This document shows, piece by piece, positions 1 to 6,430 of a stretch of 42,911 nucleotides of DNA; position 1 is the stretch's first letter, and every line of letters begins with the position of its first letter. This DNA comes from Ruminococcaceae bacterium UBA7075 (lineage in GTDB: Bacteria; Bacillota; Clostridia; Oscillospirales; Acutalibacteraceae), in contig DKZL01000081.1 of assembly GCA_002493635.1 (NCBI GenBank), forward strand, positions 1 to 42,911, read 5' to 3'. Made by a program: the position numbers and the translations under genes. The notes beneath the pieces are model-generated. The model saw nothing but the letters and a program-made list of their open reading frames with translations. It did no database searches and was not told the origin of the DNA.

Positions 1-13
1 TTTCCTATAAAGC

Positions 14-82
14 AAAAAAGCAGCCGCAGGGCTGCACTTATCGGGCAGATAACAGCATATGAAAATACTCTTCCGTACCCGA
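14..82 (-). ncRNA. Structured RNA-like element, copy 1, ending in a terminator-like hairpin
   Basis: On the minus strand a 7-bp stem forms between TCGGGTA (82-76) and TGCCCGA (47-41), including one U-G wobble, around a 28-nt interior. A 5-nt linker follows, then a perfect GCAGCC/GGCTGC hairpin (35-20, 4-nt loop) and a run of six T (19-14). An almost identical element lies at 14573-14640 on the plus strand. The interior has the same length in both, with shared AAG, ATTTT, ATATG and TG..T.TC positions. This copy starts just after the dapB terminator. I do not recognise a named RNA family. It could be a small RNA, a cis-regulatory leader for a gene left of the window, or a repeat. Confidence 0.5.
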
Positions 83-84
83 CT

Positions 85-122
85 TTCTAAAATAAAAATA
101 AGGCACAGCTAACGCTATGCCT
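85..122 (-). terminator. Rho-independent terminator of the asd-dapA-dapB operon
   Basis: On the minus strand AGGCATAGC and GCTGTGCCT form a 9-bp stem (101-122, one G-U pair, GTTA loop), followed by a T-rich tract across 100-85. It lies 31 bases past the dapB stop codon. Confidence 0.8.
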
Positions 123-153
123 CAAGTTATATTATTATAATATTTTATTTATC

Positions 154-918
154 TTATCCCAGCTTTGACGAGAGTAAGTCGCTCATATCATACATTCCGG
201 CTTCCTTATCTGCAAGGAAAACAGCAGCATTAACTGCGCCAACAGCAAAAACTTCTTTTGACTGAGCCTGATGTGATACAGTAACAACCTCATCACGACC
301 TGCAAAAATTACCTCATGCTCACCGACAATTGTACCGCCACGTACGGAATGAATACCTATCTCATTCTTTGAACGCTTTTTACGGTATGAATGACGGTCA
401 TACACATACTGAGGCTCTTCCTCAAGGGTATCCGAAATATTGTCAGCAATCATAAGAGCAGTTCCACTTGGAGCGTCAAGCTTTAGATTATGATGCTTTT
501 CAATAATTTCAATATCAAATTCTTTTCCGAGCACCTTTGTTGCCTTTTTTGCAAGCTCAATCAAAAGATTGATGCCGAGCGACATATTGCCGGAATAGAA
601 AACTGCAATTTTCTCTGATGCTTTCTTAATTTTTTCAACCTGTTCAGGCGAATAACCCGTTGTGCAAATAACACAAGGAACTGAATTTGCAGTTGCAAAT
701 TCAAGCATATCATCAAGAACAGCGGGATTTGAAAAATCTACAATAACGTCAGGAATGTCTTTTACATCCTTAAAGCTTTTATACAAATCAAAGTCAAATT
801 TGTTTTCTCCAAAGGCGTCAACACCAAAAGCAGTTGTGCAGTCATCACGCTGCGATACAGCATCTGCAACGAAATATCCCATTTTACCGTTACAACCGAC
901 TATTGCAATTCTTACCAT
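154..918 (-). CDS. dapB: 4-hydroxy-tetrahydrodipicolinate reductase
   Basis: This enzyme reduces hydroxy-tetrahydrodipicolinate with NAD(P)H in the diaminopimelate/lysine pathway, in the cytoplasm. The protein is 254 aa, close to the usual 250-270. The N-terminus carries the dinucleotide-binding motif GCNGKMG. The C-terminal half carries the family signature EKHHNLKLDAPSGTAL, which includes the catalytic histidine pair and a substrate-binding lysine. The start ATG at 918 has AAGGGG eight bases upstream. It is the last gene of the asd-dapA-dapB run, 31 bases after dapA, and is followed by a clear terminator. Those gene neighbours supply its substrate. The assignment is secure. Confidence 0.97.
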   Translation of the reverse strand: MVRIAIVGCNGKMGYFVADAVSQRDDCTTAFGVDAFGENKFDFDLYKSFKDVKDIPDVIVDFSNPAVLDDMLEFATANSVPCVICTTGYSPEQVEKIKKASEKIAVFYSGNMSLGINLLIELAKKATKVLGKEFDIEIIEKHHNLKLDAPSGTALMIADNISDTLEEEPQYVYDRHSYRKKRSKNEIGIHSVRGGTIVGEHEVIFAGRDEVVTVSHQAQSKEVFAVGAVNAAVFLADKEAGMYDMSDLLSSKLG

Positions 919-949
919 TTTAAATTCCCCTTTATATTCTTTATATGAC

Positions 950-1852
950 TTATTTTGAATATTTATTTAAAAGGTCATACTTGGCAAGACAATCTTTGAG
1001 GTCATGATAACCTGCTGTACTCATAGGAACAAGCGGCATTCTGCATTCACCTGCATCAAATCCGTAAAGATTCATTGCTGTCTTAACAGGAATAGGATTG
1101 ACATCACTAAACAGAATATTCATCAATTCAAGATACTTGAAGTTAAGTTTCTGTGCTTTTACAAAGTCATTATCAAGACAATACTGACAAATCTGGTGCA
1201 TTTCAGCAGGACAAATATTTGCAAATACTGATATTACACCGAGAGCACCGAGTGACATAAACGGAACTGTCTGTTCATCGTTGCCTGAATAAATATCAAG
1301 ATTATCACCGCAAAGTGAACGAATAAGCGCAACCTGTGAGATGTTGCCGCTTGCCTCTTTAGCTGCAACAATATTAGGATGCTTGCAAAGCTCCTGATAA
1401 GTTTTAGGCTGAATATTACAGCCGGTTCTTGACGGAACATTATAAAGAATTATTGGAAGGTCAACAGAATCAGCAATCATATTGTAATGCTTGATAAGAC
1501 CTGCCTGTGATGTTTTATTATAGTATGGAGTTACGCAAAGAAGTGCGTCTGCACCTGTCTTTTCAGCTGATTTTGAAAGCATAATAGCAGTAGAAGTGTC
1601 ATTGCTGCCGGTTCCTGCAACAACAGGAATTCTACCGTTAATTTTTTCAGCTACAAAAGAAAGCACCTCGCAATGCTCCTTTTCGGAAAGTGTAGCAGAT
1701 TCGCCTGTTGTACCGCAGGCGATAATAGCGTCTGTACCATTCTCTACATGAAACTCAAGAAGCTTTCCAAAAGCATCATAGTTTACACTTCCGTCTGAAT
1801 TCATCGGTGTTACAATAGCAACACCGGAACCTGTAAAAATGTGGTTAGCCAT
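950..1852 (-). CDS. dapA: 4-hydroxy-tetrahydrodipicolinate synthase
   Basis: DapA condenses aspartate semialdehyde with pyruvate, the first committed step towards diaminopimelate and lysine. The protein is 300 aa, the family norm, and should fold as a class I aldolase TIM barrel. Visible signatures are GTTGES near residues 47-52, the YNVPSRTG tyrosine motif, and AAKEAS with the Schiff-base lysine. The start ATG at 1852 is preceded by TGGAGGT. It lies 14 bases downstream of asd, whose product is its substrate, and 31 bases upstream of dapB, so the three genes form a metabolic cassette on one transcript. Allosteric control by lysine, known for some DapA enzymes, cannot be read from this sequence. 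Confidence 0.97.
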   Translation of the reverse strand: MANHIFTGSGVAIVTPMNSDGSVNYDAFGKLLEFHVENGTDAIIACGTTGESATLSEKEHCEVLSFVAEKINGRIPVVAGTGSNDTSTAIMLSKSAEKTGADALLCVTPYYNKTSQAGLIKHYNMIADSVDLPIILYNVPSRTGCNIQPKTYQELCKHPNIVAAKEASGNISQVALIRSLCGDNLDIYSGNDEQTVPFMSLGALGVISVFANICPAEMHQICQYCLDNDFVKAQKLNFKYLELMNILFSDVNPIPVKTAMNLYGFDAGECRMPLVPMSTAGYHDLKDCLAKYDLLNKYSK

Positions 1853-1866
1853 AATTTACCTCCAAA

Positions 1867-2952
1867 TTAGTCCATATAACCCTCAGCGCAAAGAAGCTCT
1901 GCAAGAAGAACTGCACCGCCTGCTGCTCCTCTGAGTGTGTTATGGGACATACAAACAAACTTATAGTCATACTGTGTGTCCGGTCTTAATCTGCCGACTG
2001 ACACAGCCATACCGTTTTCAAGATTTCTTTCTGATTTAATCTGTGGACGATCCGGCTCTGTGAAATAGTGTAAAAAGCTCTTTGGAGCACTTGGAAGCTC
2101 AAGTTCCTGTGCTCTGCCGCTGTAATTGTTCCAGATGTCAATGATTTCTTCTACAGAAGGTTTCTTGACGCCATCTTTGAATGACATAAATACAGCTGCT
2201 GTATGACCGTCTGAAACAGGAACACGGATACACTGTGATGTAATAGAAATATCGTCAGTTTTTACGATTTTGCCATCTTCAATTCTACCCCAGATTTTGA
2301 GAGGCTCCTGTTCGGACTTTTCTTCCTCTCCGCCAATGTAAGGGATTACATTGTCTATCATCTCAGGCCATGTATTAAAAGTCTTGCCTGCGCCTGAAAT
2401 AGCCTGATATGTGCAGGCAAGCACCTTGTCAACGCCCATTTCCTTAAGCGGATGAATTGCAGGAACATAGCTTTGAAGAGAGCAGTTTGATTTTACTGCA
2501 ACAAAACCTCTCTTTGTACCAAGACGTTTTCTCTGTGCTTCAATAACCTTAATATGATCTGCATTAATCTCAGGAATAACCATAGGAACATCATCTGTAA
2601 AACGATGTGCAGAGTTATTTGAAACAATCGGGCATTCAGCCTTAGCATATTTTTCCTCAAGTGCTTTGATTTCGTCCTTCTTCATATTTACTGCGCAGAA
2701 GCAGAAATCAACCTTAGATGCAACCTCTTCAACATTTTCTGCATTAAGGATTACCATATCCTTATATTTTTCAGGAAGCTCAGCTGTCATATGCCATCTG
2801 CCTTCTACGGCTTCGCCGTATTTTTTACCGGCAGTTCTTGCACTTGCTGCAAGAGCCACAACCTCAAACCACGGATGGTTTTCAAGAAGGATAGCAAAAC
2901 GCTGACCAACCATACCGGTTGCACCGATAATACCTACTTTATACTTTTTCAT
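1867..2952 (-). CDS. asd: Aspartate-semialdehyde dehydrogenase, archaeal/yeast-type
   Basis: It reduces aspartyl phosphate to aspartate semialdehyde, the branch point for lysine, threonine and methionine. The protein is 361 aa. The N-terminal NADP-binding motif is GATGMVGQRF. The catalytic cysteine sits in VKSNCSLQS. NVIPYIGGEEEK and the preceding QAISGAGKT are typical of the archaeal/fungal subfamily rather than the common bacterial one with a QAVSGAG/SNCTT pattern. The start ATG at 2952 has GGAGG seven bases upstream. It is the first gene of the operon, and a sigma-A-like promoter lies about 125 bases upstream. The subfamily call rests on remembered family patterns and has no alignment behind it. 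Confidence 0.94.
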   Translation of the reverse strand: MKKYKVGIIGATGMVGQRFAILLENHPWFEVVALAASARTAGKKYGEAVEGRWHMTAELPEKYKDMVILNAENVEEVASKVDFCFCAVNMKKDEIKALEEKYAKAECPIVSNNSAHRFTDDVPMVIPEINADHIKVIEAQRKRLGTKRGFVAVKSNCSLQSYVPAIHPLKEMGVDKVLACTYQAISGAGKTFNTWPEMIDNVIPYIGGEEEKSEQEPLKIWGRIEDGKIVKTDDISITSQCIRVPVSDGHTAAVFMSFKDGVKKPSVEEIIDIWNNYSGRAQELELPSAPKSFLHYFTEPDRPQIKSERNLENGMAVSVGRLRPDTQYDYKFVCMSHNTLRGAAGGAVLLAELLCAEGYMD

Positions 2953-3084
2953 AATAATTCCTCCGAATTAAACAAATTTTCAAAAAGCAGTTGCCTTATT
3001 CTTTTAAATATTATATTATAGTATAGCGTACTGCAAAAATCAGCGTTACTATGTTGAATATGCATACTACTCATATTAATTTAT

Positions 3085-3113
3085 AATATACCATTTAACA
3101 TTAATATTGTCAA
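3085..3113 (-). promoter_or_regulatory. Sigma-A-type promoter for asd-dapA-dapB
   Basis: On the minus strand TTGACA (3113-3108) is followed by a 17-base spacer and TATATT (3090-3085). Transcription would start near 3078, giving a leader of about 125 nt before the asd ATG. That is short for a lysine riboswitch, and I see no such motif in it. Confidence 0.75.
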
Positions 3114-3156
3114 TTATTTTACAAATTTGTTGTTAAATTAATTTAGTGAGGATAAA

Positions 3157-4182
3157 ATGAAAACGAGTGATTTTTATTACGATTTGCCAAAGGAACTGAT
3201 TGCACAAACTCCTGTAGAGCCACGTGACAGTTCCCGCCTGCTTATTCTCGGCAGAAATAACGGTGAAATTGAGCACAAGCATTTTTATGATATTATCGAA
3301 TATTTACACGAAGGTGATCTTCTCGTTGTAAACGACTCAAGAGTTTTGCCTGCTAGAATATTCGGTATCAAAGAAGAAACAGGTGCAAGAGTTGAATTTT
3401 TATTGCTGAAGCAAATCAGCGGAAACAAATGGGAAACTCTTTGCAAACCCGGAAAAAAAGCAAAAGAAGGAACAAAATTTACTTTTGGTGACGGACTTTT
3501 AAAGGCTACTGTCGTTGAAGTTAAAGACGACGGAAACAGAGTGGTCGACTTTGAATGTGATGAAAACTTTTTCGCTGCACTTGACAAAATCGGTCAGATG
3601 CCCCTTCCGCCTTATATTACCGAGGAGCTAAAGGATAAGGAAAGATACCAGACTGTTTACAGCCACGAGCTTGGTTCAGCTGCTGCTCCGACCGCCGGAC
3701 TGCATTTTACAAAAGAGCTTATGGACAGAATCAGAGAAAAAGGCATAAATATTGCAAATGTTACCCTGCATGTCGGTCTTGGCACATTCAGACCCGTAAA
3801 GGTAGATGATGTGACAAATCACAAAATGCACAGCGAGCATTATGAAGTACCCGAAGAAACTGCAAAACTTATAAAGCAAACAAAAGAAAACGGCGGACGG
3901 GTTATTGCGGTAGGAACTACCTCATGCCGTACTCTTGAAAGCGTTGCCACCCAATACGGCGAAATTATAGCCTGCGACGGTTTTACAGATATTTTTATTT
4001 ACCCCGGTTACAAATTCAAGGTACTTGACGGGTTGATAACTAACTTTCATCTGCCTGAAAGCACACTTATCATGCTTGTATCTGCATTTGCAGGCTTTGA
4101 TAATGTTATGAATGCCTATAAAAATGCAGTCGATGAAAAATACAGATTCTTTTCATTCGGCGATGCGATGTTCATATCATAG
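3157..4182 (+). CDS. queA: S-adenosylmethionine:tRNA ribosyltransferase-isomerase
   Basis: QueA transfers and rearranges the ribosyl group of SAM onto preQ1-modified tRNA to make epoxyqueuosine at the wobble base of GUN anticodons. The protein is 341 aa, the usual length. The start MKTSDFYYDLPKELIAQ matches the family, as do PRDSSRLL, PLPPYI, the AAPTAGLHFT motif and the C-terminal THFHLPESTLIMLVSAFAG-like segment. ATG at 3157 is preceded by TGAGG at five bases. It lies eight bases upstream of tgt, the enzyme that inserts preQ1, so the two probably form one operon. It is divergent from asd across a 204-base AT-rich spacer. I could not settle on its promoter. Confidence 0.97.
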   Translation: MKTSDFYYDLPKELIAQTPVEPRDSSRLLILGRNNGEIEHKHFYDIIEYLHEGDLLVVNDSRVLPARIFGIKEETGARVEFLLLKQISGNKWETLCKPGKKAKEGTKFTFGDGLLKATVVEVKDDGNRVVDFECDENFFAALDKIGQMPLPPYITEELKDKERYQTVYSHELGSAAAPTAGLHFTKELMDRIREKGINIANVTLHVGLGTFRPVKVDDVTNHKMHSEHYEVPEETAKLIKQTKENGGRVIAVGTTSCRTLESVATQYGEIIACDGFTDIFIYPGYKFKVLDGLITNFHLPESTLIMLVSAFAGFDNVMNAYKNAVDEKYRFFSFGDAMFIS

Positions 4183-4190
4183 GAGGATAT

Positions 4191-5321
4191 ATGTTTAAAG
4201 TTATAAAAAAGGAGAACAATGCAAGACGAGGTGAGTTTGTTACTCCGCACGGCACTGTTCAGACTCCTGCATTTATGAATGTCGCTACCTGCGGAGCAAT
4301 CAAGGGTGCAGTATCTGCTCTTGATTTAAAGAATATCAAATGTCAGGTTCAGCTCTGCAACACCTATCACCTGCATTTGCGCCCCGGAGATACAAAAATC
4401 AAGCAAATGGGCGGTCTGCATAAATTCACAAGATGGAACGGCCCTATACTTACCGACAGCGGCGGATTTCAGGTGTTTTCACTTGCAAAACTGAGGAATA
4501 TTAAGGAAGAGGGCGTTTATTTTAACTCTCACATTGACGGAAGAAAAATCTTTATGGGTCCCGAAGAAAGTATGCAGATACAGTCAAACCTCGGTTCAAC
4601 TATTGCAATGGCTTTTGATGAATGCGTGGAAAATCCTTCTCCTTATGAATATACAAAAGAAAGCGTTCAAAGAACTACAAGATGGCTGAAAAGATGTATT
4701 GACGAGATGAAACGTCTTAACAGTATTGAAGATACATTAAACAAAAATCAGATGCTGTTCGGAATCAATCAGGGCGGTACATATAACGACCTTCGTATTG
4801 ACCATATGAAAGAAATTGCTGAACTAAATCTTGACGGCTATGCCATAGGAGGACTTGCTGTCGGAGAGCCTGCCGAAAAAATGTATGAAATCATTGAAGC
4901 AGTCGAACCGTTTGCACCAAGCGGCAAAATCCGTTATCTGATGGGCGTAGGAACGCCTGTAAACATTCTTGAAGCAGTATACCGGGGTGTTGATTTATTT
5001 GACTGCGTTATGCCAAGCCGTAATGCCAGACACGGTCAGCTCTTTACATGGGAAGGCGTCCGAAATATTAATAATGCAAAGTATGAGCTTGACGAAAGTC
5101 CGATTGACAGCCAGTGCAGTTGTCCCGTTTGTCAAAACTTTTCAAGGGCATATATAAGGCATCTGCTAAAAAGCGGCGAAATGCTCGGTATGCGCCTGTC
5201 GGTTATTCACAATCTCTATTTTTACAATAATCTGATGGAAATTATAAGAAATGAGCTTGACAATAGCACATATACTGATTTTTACAATAAATATAAAAAC
5301 ATCCTTGGCGTGAGGATTTAA
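4191..5321 (+). CDS. tgt: tRNA-guanine transglycosylase, bacterial type
   Basis: Tgt exchanges guanine 34 of tRNA-Asp, -Asn, -His and -Tyr for preQ1 by base swapping. The protein is 376 aa, normal for bacterial enzymes. The TDSGGFQVFSL motif carries the general acid-base aspartate. GVDLFDCVMPSRNARHG carries the nucleophile region. CSCPVC with a downstream histidine (IRHLL) is the zinc site. The start has an AGGAGG-like site just after the queA stop codon, which suggests coupled expression with queA. The gene ends at 5321 with no clear terminator, and a new promoter lies immediately downstream for yajC. Confidence 0.98.
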   Translation: MFKVIKKENNARRGEFVTPHGTVQTPAFMNVATCGAIKGAVSALDLKNIKCQVQLCNTYHLHLRPGDTKIKQMGGLHKFTRWNGPILTDSGGFQVFSLAKLRNIKEEGVYFNSHIDGRKIFMGPEESMQIQSNLGSTIAMAFDECVENPSPYEYTKESVQRTTRWLKRCIDEMKRLNSIEDTLNKNQMLFGINQGGTYNDLRIDHMKEIAELNLDGYAIGGLAVGEPAEKMYEIIEAVEPFAPSGKIRYLMGVGTPVNILEAVYRGVDLFDCVMPSRNARHGQLFTWEGVRNINNAKYELDESPIDSQCSCPVCQNFSRAYIRHLLKSGEMLGMRLSVIHNLYFYNNLMEIIRNELDNSTYTDFYNKYKNILGVRI

Positions 5322-5338
5322 TTATTTTTCCAAATCCC

Positions 5339-5367
5339 TTGCAAGAAATTACCAAAACTGTTATAAT
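5339..5367 (+). promoter_or_regulatory. Sigma-A-type promoter for yajC
   Basis: TTGCAA (5339-5344), a 17-base spacer and a perfect TATAAT (5362-5367) lie in the gap between tgt and yajC. Transcription would begin near 5374, about 24 bases before the chosen yajC start. Confidence 0.7.
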
Positions 5368-5397
5368 CATTAGTATTATATGAAAGGAATGATTAAA

Positions 5398-5802
5398 ATG
5401 ATTAACAATTTACCTAATTTTGCTGATGCTGCTCCGGGCGGTTCAATGGGCACAATCGGTATGATTGCAATTTATGTCCTGCTTTTTGCTGCTCTTTATT
5501 TTTTCCTTATCAGACCAAATTCAAAAAAGAAAAAAGAAGAAGCACAAATGCGCAACTCACTTGAAATTGGTGATGAAATTACAACAATAGGCGGCATTAT
5601 GGGCAGAGTAGTTGCAATTAAAGATGAAGAAGACGCAATTATAATTGAAACAGGCTCTGACAGAGTGAAAATGAAATTTAAAAAATGGTGCATATCAACA
5701 GTTGATACAGTCAAGGAACAGCCTGCTGCTGAACAGACTGAAAAAAAGAGTTTTTTTGCACGCAAAAAGAAAGATGATGTTGAACCAAAAACAGATAAAT
5801 AA
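5398..5802 (+). CDS. yajC: Preprotein translocase accessory subunit YajC
   Basis: YajC is a small single-span membrane protein that associates with SecDF and the Sec translocon. This protein is 134 aa. A Gly-rich stretch precedes one membrane helix (IGMIAIYVLLFAALYFFLI), followed by RPNSKKKKEE and the soluble domain with GDEITTIGGIMGRV, the family signature. A charged tail rich in Lys follows. Two earlier in-frame ATGs exist at 5380 and 5389. I chose 5398 because AAAGGA lies nine bases upstream of it, while the second ATG abuts that site. The queA-tgt-yajC order is common in bacteria. secD and secF, often next, are absent here. Confidence 0.93.
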   Translation: MINNLPNFADAAPGGSMGTIGMIAIYVLLFAALYFFLIRPNSKKKKEEAQMRNSLEIGDEITTIGGIMGRVVAIKDEEDAIIIETGSDRVKMKFKKWCISTVDTVKEQPAAEQTEKKSFFARKKKDDVEPKTDK

Positions 5803-5833
5803 TCTGAGCATCTGAAATTAGTATTAATAATCT

Positions 5834-5872
5834 TACCTCCGAATATAATTTATAAAGTTATATTCGGAGGTA
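5834..5872 (+). promoter_or_regulatory. 15-bp hairpin, terminator-like, that buries the next gene's ribosome binding site
   Basis: TACCTCCGAATATAA (5834-5848) and its exact complement TTATATTCGGAGGTA (5858-5872) flank a 9-base loop, and TTTTT follows. The shape is that of a Rho-independent terminator for yajC. However, the right arm contains CGGAGG, the ribosome binding site of the gene starting at 5878, so the folded RNA would both end transcription and block translation. Confidence 0.8.
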
Positions 5873-5877
5873 TTTTT

Positions 5878-6270
5878 ATGCTTAATAAAAAAATAACAGT
5901 CAAAGCCGTTCTGTTCGGCATACTCACTTCCCTGCTTATTTCGATAATTCTTATGTGTTGTGTATCGGCATTCATTCTGACTAACGGGTTACTTCCAAGC
6001 GAGCTGACAAATATAATTACGCTTGCGACGCTTGGCGCAGGAACACTTGTCGGAGGTATAATATCTTCAAGAATAACAAAATCAGCAGGACTTATTACAG
6101 GATTAATAACAGGATTTGCAGTTTTTTTACTTGTAACCTTAATCGGCTTGTGCAAAAGCAGTGATACTATAACCTATCTGACTTTTATAAGACTTGCAGT
6201 TACTGTAGTATTAGGCGGAATAGGCGGAATAATAGGTGTAAATAAAAAGGATAAAATACAGATAAAATAA
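5878..6270 (+). CDS. TIGR04086-family small membrane protein
   Basis: This 130-aa protein is almost entirely hydrophobic, with four predicted membrane helices. Glycine-rich segments resemble the TIGR04086 family of Firmicutes, known mostly from its position beside yajC; no function is established. Residues AGTLVGGIISSRITKSAGLITGLITG and the closing GGIGGIIGVNKKDK stretch fit that family pattern of a Gly-rich, loop-poor bundle. The start ATG at 5878 has GGAGG seven bases upstream, but that site lies inside a perfect hairpin, so translation is expected to be conditional or low. The family name is from position and general pattern. The membrane character is seen directly. Confidence 0.72.
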   Translation: MLNKKITVKAVLFGILTSLLISIILMCCVSAFILTNGLLPSELTNIITLATLGAGTLVGGIISSRITKSAGLITGLITGFAVFLLVTLIGLCKSSDTITYLTFIRLAVTVVLGGIGGIIGVNKKDKIQIK

Positions 6271-6338
6271 TCAAAACAAAGTATTTTATATTCTTTTTGC
6301 TAATGTAGAATTATTTTTTAGAAAATTAAGAAAACCTA

Positions 6339-6367
6339 TGGAAATGTGTTAAATAATGTGGTAGAAT
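6339..6367 (+). promoter_or_regulatory. Possible promoter for the pseudokinase gene
   Basis: TGGAAA (6339-6344), a 17-base spacer and TAGAAT (6362-6367) lie 64 bases before the start codon. The -35 box is weak, but the 160-base AT-rich gap makes a promoter here reasonable. Confidence 0.4.
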
Positions 6368-6430
6368 TAATTTAGCTATATTAAGCGAACAATAACTTAT
6401 TATATATAATTATTTTTAAGGAGTAAAAAA

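Noticed and set aside
2953..3078. Lysine riboswitch in the asd leader.
   Set aside because: The leader is only about 125 bases, AT-rich, and shows none of the conserved lysine-aptamer blocks.
3114..3156. preQ1 riboswitch before queA-tgt.
   Set aside because: The available sequence is almost pure A/T with no C-rich loop or pseudoknot-capable hairpin.
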